A stretch of 64,000 bases of DNA from an uncultured Clostridia bacterium (GTDB lineage Bacteria > Bacillota > Clostridia > Christensenellales > UBA1242), in NCBI GenBank assembly GCA_934748015.1, contig CAKVHF010000001.1:186001-250000 (forward strand). The letters run 5' to 3'. The notes beneath the pieces are model-generated. The model made no database searches. It worked only from the letters and a program-made list of their open reading frames with translations, and had not been told where the DNA came from. The position numbers and the translations under genes are program-made. Each line of letters opens with the position of its first letter. The first letter of the stretch is position 1. Positions 46,538 to 54,505 of this stretch are shown piece by piece.

Positions 46538-48337
46538 ATGAGCGAAAGAAGTGACCGAATAAGAAATTTTTGCATAGTTGCACATATTGACCATGGCAAA
46601 AGCACATTGGCAGATAGACTGCTGGAAATTACTGGCACGGTAGCCAAGCGTGATATGACAGAACAATTGCTAGACAGTATGGATATAGAGAGAGAGCGTG
46701 GAATAACAATCAAGTTGACGCCATCTACCATGAAGTATACTTGTGATGGGGTGGAATATACCCTTAATCTAATAGATACGCCGGGGCATGTTGACTTTAC
46801 TTATGAGGTTTCTCGTTCACTAGCAGCATGCGAAGGGGCGATATTGATAGTAGATGCTACTCAAGGCGTAGAGGCACAGACCCTTGCCAATGTGTATCTT
46901 GCTCTGGACAATAACCTAGAGATATTGCCGGTTATCAATAAGATCGATCTACCTAGTGCCGATGTAGAGGGTGTCAGAAAAGAGATAGAGGATGTTATTG
47001 GCATCCCTGCCGATGTAGCACCTGCTGTTAGTGCTAAGGATGGAACCAATTGCGAAGATGTTCTTAGACAGATAGTAAAGTATATCCCAGCACCTAAGGG
47101 TAACGAAGATGGGGCACTAAGGGCATTGATTTTTGATAGTTATTACGACAACTTCAAGGGTGCAGTATCGCTAGTGCGTATAGTAGATGGCAAAGTTAAG
47201 AAAGGGGATAAGATCAAGTTCTTCCAGACAGGCAATGTTTACGACGTGACAGAGGTTGGTATTTTTGAACCTAAGCCTACAGAGAAAGACATCCTAGAAA
47301 TGGGCGATGTTGGATATATATGTGCCAGCATCAAGAATGTTAACGAAACCAAGGTTGGCGATACTATTACACTTGCTGACGTACCTGCACATGAGGCTTT
47401 GCCGGGATATAAAGAGGCTAAACCGGTTGTGTTTAGCGGAATATTCTGCGTAGATGGCTCAAAATACAATGACCTTAAGGATGCTTTGGAAAAACTTAAA
47501 CTAAATGATGCTGCTTTAGAATATGAGCAAGAAGTGTCGCAGGCGCTAGGTTATGGATTCAGATGTGGATTCCTTGGACTGCTACATATGGAAATCATTC
47601 AAGAGAGGCTGGAGAGGGAATACAACCTAGACCTGATCACAACCGCTCCTACAGTTAGTTATAGAGTTCACAAGACTAATGGCGAAGTGCTTGATGTGAG
47701 CAATCCTGCAGACTTGCCAGAACCTCAGTCAATTGCCTTTACTGAAGAACCAATGATTAGAGTTAATATCTTTACTCCACCAGAGTATGTGGGAGAGTTG
47801 ATGCAGTTGTGTCAAGAGAGACGTGGAATACATGTGGATCTACAGTACTTGGATGAAAAAAGATGTCAGCTTATATATAAGATACCACTTAACGAGATAG
47901 TTTTTGATTTCTTTGATCAACTAAAATCTCGTTCTCATGGATATGCTAGCATGGATTATGAGATTGTTGGATATGAACCTAGTGACTTGGTTAAACTAGA
48001 TATTTTGCTAAATGGCGAAATTTGTGATGCTCTTAGCCTTATTGTTCATCGTGACAAAGCCTATGCTAGAGGTAGGGCAATAGCTGAGAAATTGAAAGAA
48101 GTCATCCCTAGACAATTGTTTGAGATTCCTATTCAGGCAACTATTGGATCTAAGGTAATAGCCAGAGAGACAGTAAAAGCTTTGCGTAAAGATGTGTTAG
48201 CAAAGTGCTATGGTGGAGATGTAACTCGTAAAAAGAAATTGCTAGAAAAACAAAAACGAGGAAAGAAAAGAATGAGACAGATAGGTTCTGTTGAGATCCC
48301 TAGTGAGGCATTTATGTCCATTCTTAAGATTGACTAG
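46538..48337 (+). CDS. lepA: Elongation factor 4 (LepA)
   Basis: 599 residues. GTPase motifs AHIDHGKSTLADRLLE, DTPGHVDFTYEVSRSL and NKIDLPSADVEGV; the LepA-specific C-terminal domain (KAYARGRAIAEKLKEVIPRQLFEIPIQA and YGGDVTRKKKLLEKQKRGKKRM) is intact. It is a ribosome-associated translational GTPase. RBS AAGGAAGAAG. hemW follows 1 nt after the stop. Confidence 0.97.
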   Translation: MSERSDRIRNFCIVAHIDHGKSTLADRLLEITGTVAKRDMTEQLLDSMDIERERGITIKLTPSTMKYTCDGVEYTLNLIDTPGHVDFTYEVSRSLAACEGAILIVDATQGVEAQTLANVYLALDNNLEILPVINKIDLPSADVEGVRKEIEDVIGIPADVAPAVSAKDGTNCEDVLRQIVKYIPAPKGNEDGALRALIFDSYYDNFKGAVSLVRIVDGKVKKGDKIKFFQTGNVYDVTEVGIFEPKPTEKDILEMGDVGYICASIKNVNETKVGDTITLADVPAHEALPGYKEAKPVVFSGIFCVDGSKYNDLKDALEKLKLNDAALEYEQEVSQALGYGFRCGFLGLLHMEIIQERLEREYNLDLITTAPTVSYRVHKTNGEVLDVSNPADLPEPQSIAFTEEPMIRVNIFTPPEYVGELMQLCQERRGIHVDLQYLDEKRCQLIYKIPLNEIVFDFFDQLKSRSHGYASMDYEIVGYEPSDLVKLDILLNGEICDALSLIVHRDKAYARGRAIAEKLKEVIPRQLFEIPIQATIGSKVIARETVKALRKDVLAKCYGGDVTRKKKLLEKQKRGKKRMRQIGSVEIPSEAFMSILKID

Positions 48338-48338
48338 T

Positions 48339-49475
48339 ATGGATAACTTGGGTATATATATTCACATTCCGTTTTGTCTAAGTAAGTGCAGATATTGCGA
48401 TTTTAACTCTTTTGCTGGCAAAACACATTTGCAAAAAGATTATCTATTCGCCTTAATTAAACAGATAAGAGGCACTGCAGATAGGTGCAAAGGGCGAGAA
48501 GTAGACACTATATATATTGGTGGCGGAACACCAAGTTGTATGTTCAATGGTGCTATTCAGACAATACTGGCAGAAGTGCGAAAGTATTATAAGATAAGAG
48601 ATGATGCAGAGATATCTATGGAAGCTAATCCCAATAGCATAACTATGGATAAAGCATTGGAGTGGCGAAATGCTGGCGTCAACAGAATAAGCGTGGGGCT
48701 ACAGACTACGAGATCAAGTGCTTTGCAATTAATAGGCAGAACACACACCAAGAAGGACTATGTCAATGCAATACAGGTGCTTCATAATGCTGGATTTAAC
48801 AATATCAATACCGATCTTATGATAGGATTGCCTAAGCAGAAGTCATCTGATGTGAGATATACCGTAGATCTATGTGCCAAGTTGGGGTGTAAGCATATCA
48901 GTTGTTATAGCCTTATATTGGAAGAAAATACACCGCTGTATGCTATGGTTAAAGAAGGTAAAGTGAAACTGCCTAAAGAAGCTAAGACTATTGGGATGTA
49001 TAACACTGCATATACTGAGTTAACTAAGTTAGGTTATAATAGATATGAGGTCAGTAACTTTGCATTGGATGGATATAGGTGTAGACACAACCTTAATTGT
49101 TGGAATATGTGTGAGTATCTTGGCTTTGGGGCAGGGGCTTGCGGATATTATGACAATGTAAGATATGAGAATACAAAATCTATAGAAGATTATATCAATA
49201 AGATTAATAACAACGTAGATCCAATAGTAGATTATGATAAGTGTGATCAATCATCTAATTACGAAGAAATGATTATGCTAGGATTGCGAACAACGGATGG
49301 CATAACTATAGATAACCTAGATAAGTGCCTAGGATGTGACTTTGTTGAGAAATACAGAGATACTATAGATAAGTATCAGAAACTAGGATTGATAGAAATA
49401 TTGGATGGCAGGCTCCGTGTCACTTCCAAGGGTTTCTTTGTCCTAAATCAGATAATATTAGATTTTGTTATGTAA
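48339..49475 (+). CDS. hemW: Radical SAM heme chaperone HemW (HemN-like)
   Basis: 378 residues from the ATG at 48339, directly after the lepA stop; the frame extends back to 48291 inside lepA but this start fits the family (MDNLGIYIHIPFCLSKCRYC). The radical-SAM cysteines are CLSKCRYCDF, followed by TIYIGGGTPS and GVNRISVGLQT. The lepA-hemW pair upstream of hrcA is common in Firmicutes; here hrcA lies elsewhere (5420). HemW-type proteins bind and transfer heme and are not true coproporphyrinogen oxidases. Confidence 0.92.
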   Translation: MDNLGIYIHIPFCLSKCRYCDFNSFAGKTHLQKDYLFALIKQIRGTADRCKGREVDTIYIGGGTPSCMFNGAIQTILAEVRKYYKIRDDAEISMEANPNSITMDKALEWRNAGVNRISVGLQTTRSSALQLIGRTHTKKDYVNAIQVLHNAGFNNINTDLMIGLPKQKSSDVRYTVDLCAKLGCKHISCYSLILEENTPLYAMVKEGKVKLPKEAKTIGMYNTAYTELTKLGYNRYEVSNFALDGYRCRHNLNCWNMCEYLGFGAGACGYYDNVRYENTKSIEDYINKINNNVDPIVDYDKCDQSSNYEEMIMLGLRTTDGITIDNLDKCLGCDFVEKYRDTIDKYQKLGLIEILDGRLRVTSKGFFVLNQIILDFVM

Positions 49476-49510
49476 AAACTATCCTATAGATAATATGGGA
49501 TAGTTTTTTT
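49476..49510 (+). terminator. Intrinsic terminator after hemW
   Basis: AAACTATCC / GGATAGTTT hairpin and T-run. Confidence 0.8.
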
Positions 49511-49574
49511 ATAAAAATTTGTGAAATATTTAATTTTATTTTGAAAAAATATATGATTGTGACATAATATAAGT

Positions 49575-49785
49575 ATGAGGAAAAATGTTTGCATTTATAG
49601 TTTAATAAGAGATTTTACATTGTTAAATGTTTTAACAATGGCTTCTTTTAGGCAAGATGTAATAGTTCAACGGGGGGTATTACTAGATAATTCTAGTATT
49701 ATCATAACCGATATAACTCAATATAACGATAATAACAACTTAAGTCGATGGTGTTTCTAGGCAACTTAGGTTGTTTTTTCGTATT
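49575..49785 (+). other. G-tract leader unit, copy B
   Basis: Counterpart of 16729-16969. A perfect hairpin CATTGTTAAA/TTTAACAATG (49618-49640); a tract of six G (49672-49677), followed like copy A by TATTACTAGATAA; a CTAG...CTAG hairpin; and a terminator ending near 49779. A 61-codon frame (49575-49760) ends NNLSRWCF; copy A ends NNLSRECF, but the frame before the G-tract differs relative to the alignment. The unit precedes a cloverleaf and the surface-protein gene at 49976. Confidence 0.5.
49736..49779 (+). terminator. Terminator hairpin of leader unit B
   Basis: AACAACTTAAGT pairs with the ACTTAGGTTGTT segment, followed by TTTTT; shared with copy A (16912-16957). Confidence 0.75.
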
Positions 49786-49792
49786 TTTTATA

Positions 49793-49873
49793 GGCTTTGG
49801 GCGACCACTGTCGTGATCTAGCGGGCGTTTCCGCCCACCATGCGAGCCTTTTTGGCTCGCATGACCCAAAGCC
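49793..49873 (+). ncRNA. Cloverleaf (four-way junction) structured element, copy B
   Basis: GGCTTTGGG (49793-49801) pairs with CCCAAAGCC (49865-49873) around three hairpins: GACCAC/GTGATC (one mismatch), GGGCG/CGCCC and ATGCGAGCC/GGCTCGCAT. Compared with copy A (16993-17077), the G in GGCTG and its partner C in CAGCC have both changed to keep pairing. It lies about 100 nt upstream of the gene at 49976. Confidence 0.65.
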
Positions 49874-49975
49874 CTCGCTTGCTTGTATCAACTATTTTCC
49901 CTCAAATAAAAATGTATTGTATACAAAGCAAATATATTTGTACAAAAATAAGAATACGTTAAAAAAGGAAAAATA

Positions 49976-52051
49976 ATGATAACAAAAAACAGAAAAATGC
50001 TAGCGTTGATAATTGCATTGGTTATAACATTGGTTTCGGTCAGTGGGACTCTTATTGCAGTATTGGTTATCAGCAACCAGAGTGCACAATCAACAGTTCA
50101 TGTTAAATATACCAGTACTGATGTTAACGTAAGAGTAGAAGCTAAGTATTATGTAGGTACGACAGGTACAGACATGGTAGACAAGAGCAATAGCAATGCA
50201 AAATATCTAGATTTAGATGCTAATAAAACATCAGGTTCTCTTGATCAACCATCTAACGAAGCGGTCGAGCTAAGCAAAACTAATAACAAAATAATCTATG
50301 AATACAAGTTCACCAACTTATCTACAACTATCCCAGCAACTATAGGTCAGCTGGTCGAAAATGGCAATGTTGTTGTTCCAAAAGACAGCAATAACAATGT
50401 AAAACTAACATATACATCGTCTTCAACATCCCTAGGTTCAGGAGCAACTAGTGACGCAACTACACTTAATACCCAAGGACTTCCTGCAGGTACAACAAGA
50501 TATGTCTATGTTATTGTGTCTATTGTAGAACTACTTAATGATGTAGATTTTTCTGGCAGTTTTGGTTGGGATCTAGCGAAAGGTGAGGCTATTACATCCA
50601 ATACAACTGCAGGTAGTCAATCTATCGTTGTAGACACCACAGACGTGAAATTGTATAACAAATCTGCTATGGAGAATATACAATTGGTCGTAGGAGTAGA
50701 GAACACCGAGCCGGACTACCCAATGATAGAAGACAAATGTTTTACTGGTTGGTATACTGATGAAAGTTTAGAAACTAAAGCAGTTTTTCCATTAACTCCA
50801 ACTGCTGAAACCAAATTGTATCCTAAGTATGAAACAGCAACAAGTGATCTTACTTATGTGTATAATGAAGCATCACAAAGCTATTTTGTTGGGGATGGAA
50901 CTACATCATATTCCGGGTCGACAAAAAATATTGTTATTCCTGATACATATAACAATGGAACCAATGGATTACATGCGGTAACATGTATTAACGATTGTGC
51001 GTTTTTAAAAACTAGTATTATTAGTGGTATTGTAATTCCAGGTTCTGTTAGTAATATAAGTATAGGAGATAATAGGGCATTGAAAGGCGGCATAACTACA
51101 GTGTCTGTATCTTCGGCTAATCCTGTATATAAGAGTGAGAATACATGTATAGTACGCAAGGCTGATAATTGCTTAATATACGGAGGCCAGAAATATGATA
51201 TACCAAAATATGTAACATCAATATATGATTATGCATGTTTTGGTTCATATGCTACAACAATTGCATTAAGAGAAGGTGTTGTTAGTATTGGAAGGCATGC
51301 TTTTTATAATAATAAGTTTGCTGAGCTTATTATTCCATCTAGTGTTGTCAATATTGATGAATTGGCATTCTCTTCTTGTATGCACTTAAAAAGGGTTACT
51401 TTTAAAGAAGGCTTACTTAGTATAGGAAAAGAGGCATTTAGAGGCTGTGTTTCTCTAACAAGTGTTACAATTCCGAGCACAGTAACCAGTTTGGATCGTC
51501 TAGCTTTTATTAATTGTACAGCATTAAATTCTTTTTGGGTTTCAGATAATAACAAAGTGTATAAGGGTGAAAGTAATTGTGTAATGTTAAGAGCAGAACC
51601 TACTGTTTTGTATTGTTGTTTTGCAAATGGTACTATTCCTGCCTATATAACTAAAATAGGTGATTATGCATTTTACTATAATACGGCACGTGGCTCGCTT
51701 CATATACCAAAATCTGTAACGGAAATAGGTGTTAGTGCTTTTGAATCTTCTTCAATTAAGGGTAGCGTCGTTATACCAGATAGTGTAATTACTATTGGAA
51801 ATTCTGCTTTTAAAAGCTGTAACATAACAAGTGTGACAATTGGTAATGGCGTTAAAAGTATAGGGGTAAACGCTTTTTATTATTGTGGTAACTTAACAAA
51901 TATTACATTCAATACAATAACTGGCTGGACTGTCACAAATGACAGTAGCGCAACCACTGGAGATCCAGTTACCGTGTCAAAATCTGATACAAAAGCTAAT
52001 GCGACACTACTAAGAACAACACATGCAAGTAAATATTGGCACAGGGCATAG
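49976..52051 (+). CDS. Surface protein, LRR_5 type (paralogue 5)
   Basis: 691 residues, RBS AAAAAAGG. Hydrophobic segment at residues about 10-32, family N-domain (TVHVKYTSTDVNVRVEAKYY), InlB-type repeat (CFTGWYTDES), then about nine LRR_5 units that are diverged from each other (AFRGCVSLTSVTIPSTVTSLD, AFYYCGGNLTNITF-like), ending LRTTHASKYWHRA. The DNA between 50576 and 50750 is almost identical to the same part of paralogue 2, whereas the LRR part is quite different, so the two parts have different histories. It is preceded by the G-tract leader and a cloverleaf like paralogue 2. Predicted exported and surface-bound; role unknown. Confidence 0.8.
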   Translation: MITKNRKMLALIIALVITLVSVSGTLIAVLVISNQSAQSTVHVKYTSTDVNVRVEAKYYVGTTGTDMVDKSNSNAKYLDLDANKTSGSLDQPSNEAVELSKTNNKIIYEYKFTNLSTTIPATIGQLVENGNVVVPKDSNNNVKLTYTSSSTSLGSGATSDATTLNTQGLPAGTTRYVYVIVSIVELLNDVDFSGSFGWDLAKGEAITSNTTAGSQSIVVDTTDVKLYNKSAMENIQLVVGVENTEPDYPMIEDKCFTGWYTDESLETKAVFPLTPTAETKLYPKYETATSDLTYVYNEASQSYFVGDGTTSYSGSTKNIVIPDTYNNGTNGLHAVTCINDCAFLKTSIISGIVIPGSVSNISIGDNRALKGGITTVSVSSANPVYKSENTCIVRKADNCLIYGGQKYDIPKYVTSIYDYACFGSYATTIALREGVVSIGRHAFYNNKFAELIIPSSVVNIDELAFSSCMHLKRVTFKEGLLSIGKEAFRGCVSLTSVTIPSTVTSLDRLAFINCTALNSFWVSDNNKVYKGESNCVMLRAEPTVLYCCFANGTIPAYITKIGDYAFYYNTARGSLHIPKSVTEIGVSAFESSSIKGSVVIPDSVITIGNSAFKSCNITSVTIGNGVKSIGVNAFYYCGNLTNITFNTITGWTVTNDSSATTGDPVTVSKSDTKANATLLRTTHASKYWHRA

Positions 52052-52364
52052 TGAAGATAATTTAATTATTTTTAAAGAAATCTGTTTAATTTACATTTTT
52101 TAATTAATAATAAAAGTTGTTTAATTTTGTACAAGTGAATTAAAAAATATTGCAAATATTGGTTTTGCAATATTTTTTTTGTGTGCGGTGGGTGGTGTCT
52201 GTTAGGTCTGAAAATATAACGAAATAACAAGGTATTGACAGATATATTAAGACAACAATGCAATCATAGATATTTTAAGGGTATATATAAATAAAAAAAG
52301 AGTAACCTAAAAATGATTTTTCTTATGTTACTCTTAGTTTTTGGGTTTGGAATATTGGGGTTGG
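52052..52364. other. Intergenic region with two terminators
   Basis: Plus-strand terminator at 52145-52180 (AAATATTGCAAA/TTTGCAATATTT and T-run) ends paralogue 5. At 52293-52335, AAGAGTAAC/GTTACTCTT with an A-run on the left acts as terminator for the minus-strand kinase gene. Nothing else seen. Confidence 0.7.
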
Positions 52365-52907
52365 TTACAATCTGCCCAAGATCCTCTCGCATTCAGATAG
52401 TAGGTGAGACATGTCAGAATTGTTAAGGATGTAATAATCGGCAATTGCTATTGGACCAGCTTTCTCTATATTCTCGATCTCTGTTAGATCACGCTTGTCA
52501 ACCTCTGCACTGGTTAAGGCTCTAGTTGGTCTATTGGCAATTCTTGCTTTTCGGATATCCTTGTCTACTACTACGCTTATTATTTTGAAATTGTCTCCGT
52601 AGATGTCTTTGATGTATTTGTATTCACTCCAAGAGTATAGACTCTCTATTACTACATTGCCTTTGCTGTAGGCTTCTGCAATTTTCTTTTCGTTTAGTTT
52701 AGCGTATATAGCCATATCGCCACTAGCACGAAATTCTTCTCTTATCTTTCTTTCATTATCTTGGTTGTTTTCTAGTCCACGCTTTGCAATTTCTTCAAAT
52801 GTTATTGCTCCAAAATATATTCTAGCAAATCCTTTTTCTTCGAAATAGTTAGTAACTTCGCTTTTTCCAGCACCACACATGCCTACAATAGCTATTATTT
52901 TGTTCAT
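52365..52907 (-). CDS. Small P-loop kinase-like protein (dephospho-CoA kinase/AAA-type)
   Basis: 180 residues from the ATG at 52907, which has AGGAG upstream on the minus strand. Walker A is GMCGAGKSEV near residue 8; the order of motifs (FEEKGFARIYFGAI, then VVIESLYSWSEYKYIKDIYGDNFKIISVVVD, then RPTRALTSAEVDKRDLTEIENIEKAGPIAIADYYILN) resembles the dephospho-CoA kinase and related nucleoside/small-molecule kinase fold, including the RDxxE...IADYxIxN pattern. It may be one of the uncharacterised Firmicute proteins of this type rather than CoaE itself. Confidence 0.7.
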   Translation of the reverse strand: MNKIIAIVGMCGAGKSEVTNYFEEKGFARIYFGAITFEEIAKRGLENNQDNERKIREEFRASGDMAIYAKLNEKKIAEAYSKGNVVIESLYSWSEYKYIKDIYGDNFKIISVVVDKDIRKARIANRPTRALTSAEVDKRDLTEIENIEKAGPIAIADYYILNNSDMSHLLSECERILGRL

Positions 52908-53252
52908 TTGTTTGTCTCCTAATAGTATAATATCTAAATAGCAGTGTAGCACAAAAAGGTTAAAGTTAACAAATGTATTTGGATAACAAAATTAAAATTA
53001 ATATAATTGGTGATAGATGTGAAGCGGTAGGGTAATTGAGTTAAAACTAAGTTGTATAGAACTGGTTAGTGACAAACAAACCCTAATTGTTGCATCTAAC
53101 ATATATGTTAGAATGTATGTAAAATAGGCATTATATCGCAATATTTGTGGCACAATTAATTGTGATATTTGGCAATAAAATTATTATTATCAAATAAAAA
53201 ATATGTGGTGCACAAATATTTACTAAATTTTGAAAAAAATTGCAAAATTCTC
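52908..53252. other. Intergenic region upstream of the tRNA genes
   Basis: No gene seen. Two perfect palindromes are present: CTAACATATATGTTAG (53096-53111) and CACAATTAATTGTG (53151-53164); either could be a protein-binding site. Confidence 0.35.
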
Positions 53253-53281
53253 TTGACAATGGTTGCCACATATAGTAAAAT
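53253..53281 (+). promoter_or_regulatory. tRNA operon promoter
   Basis: TTGACA (53253-53258), 17-bp spacer, TAAAAT (53276-53281), 37 bp upstream of the first tRNA. Confidence 0.85.
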
Positions 53282-53317
53282 TTGTTCGTTATCTTATGAA
53301 AGGTAATGGAAGGATTT

Positions 53318-53394
53318 CGGGGTGTAGCGCAGTTTGGTAGCGCACATGATTTGGGATCATGGGGCCGGGAGTTCGAGTCTCTTCACCCCGACCA
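53318..53394 (+). tRNA. tRNA-Pro (TGG)
   Basis: Cloverleaf with acceptor CGGGGTG/CACCCCG, anticodon loop TTTGGGA (anticodon TGG), T-loop TTCGAGT, encoded CCA. Confidence 0.95.
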
Positions 53395-53411
53395 CTTATC
53401 TAATGCAATTT

Positions 53412-53488
53412 GGGCCTTTAGCTCAGTTGGTTAGAGCAACCGGCTCATAACCGGTTTGTCCGGGGTTCAAGTCCCTGAAGGCCCACCA
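53412..53488 (+). tRNA. tRNA with CAT anticodon (Met or lysidine-modified Ile2)
   Basis: Acceptor GGGCCTT/AAGGCCC, anticodon loop CTCATAA, T-loop TTCAAGT, encoded CCA. It lacks initiator features (its first base pair is intact). Elongator Met versus Ile2 cannot be decided by eye. Confidence 0.9.
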
Positions 53489-53516
53489 AAAAATTGTTTT
53501 AGATATTTATATATAT

Positions 53517-53593
53517 GGCCTGGTAGTTCAGTTGGTTAGAACGCTAGCCTGTCACGCTAGAGGTCGAGAGTTCGAGTCTCTTCCAGGTCGCCA
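53517..53593 (+). tRNA. tRNA-Asp (GTC)
   Basis: Acceptor GGCCTGG/CCAGGTC, anticodon loop CTGTCAC (GTC), discriminator G, encoded CCA. Confidence 0.95.
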
Positions 53594-53601
53594 TTATGTC
53601 T

Positions 53602-53677
<76 letters not shown>

Positions 53678-53712
53678 TATTACATTATCAATTGATAGAT
53701 AACATATTATAT

Positions 53713-53788
53713 GCTGGTGTAGCTCAATAGGTAGAGCAGCTGACTTGTAATCAGCAGGTTGTGGGTTCGATTCCTATCACCAGCTCCA
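53713..53788 (+). tRNA. tRNA-Thr (TGT)
   Basis: Acceptor GCTGGTG/CACCAGC, anticodon loop CTTGTAA (TGT), discriminator T, encoded CCA. Confidence 0.95.
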
Positions 53789-53903
53789 ACCAAACATCGA
53801 AAAAGTTAAATTGAATATAAAATAACTTATTTTTTTTATTTTTTCATATTCAACTCTATCTCCTTTCTAAATTTACCTTTTTTTGATGTTTGACAACTTA
53901 TTT

Positions 53904-53988
53904 GGGAGAGTTCCAGAGCGGCCAAATGGAACAGACTGTAAATCTGTCGTCTCAGACTTCGTTGGTTCGAATCCAGCCTCTCCCACCA
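53904..53988 (+). tRNA. tRNA-Tyr (GTA)
   Basis: Acceptor GGGAGAG/CTCTCCC, anticodon loop CTGTAAA (GTA), long variable arm as in class II tRNA-Tyr, encoded CCA. Confidence 0.95.
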
Positions 53989-53997
53989 AAGCAAACA

Positions 53998-54024
53998 AAA
54001 AGTCCTAGTTTTAGGACTTTTTTT
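53998..54024 (+). terminator. Intrinsic terminator of the tRNA operon
   Basis: AAGTCCTA / TAGGACTT with a 4-base loop and a run of T. Confidence 0.85.
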
Positions 54025-54505
54025 GTTGCAAAATGTTAAATGGGTCCATTTTGGGTCTAAAAAAATAAAAAGCATTTAAATTTTATCTAAAATATTTAGT
54101 AAAATATATGCTCTGCGTTATATTTAAATTATGTGAACAAAAAAAGGGAATTAGAAAAACTGTGATGATTTTACTAATTTCCTTTTTTGTAAGTATATGG
54201 CTACCACTACGAAACTTAATTGACCAAAAATAATCTTTGCCACAGTATCCTTGAGGTATATGCCATACATCGAAGTATAACAATTATTAAGTCGTTAGAT
54301 CATAACAATGCAAACCAACAGTAGGCATTGTGTTAGGAAGAAATAACAGACATCGTCTTTGTTAACTTCTATTACTAGTATGTGTCGCAAAGGTAATAAT
54401 ATGCATATATATTTAATATTTTTACTAAAAATTATCAACCGATATTTGTTTTGGTTAAAGTGACAATATAGTGTATAATCATTACTAATTAGAGGGGGAA
54501 AAGGA
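54025..54505. other. Gene-poor region after the tRNA operon
   Basis: A second hairpin with A-run and T-run (AAAAAAAGGGAATTAG / CTAATTTCCTTTTTT, 54139-54188) could terminate in either direction. The minus-strand frame between it and 54283 (YFDVWHIPQGYCGKDYFW) could be a gene remnant but is too short to name. The last 60 bp hold the likely promoter of the next gene. Confidence 0.4.
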
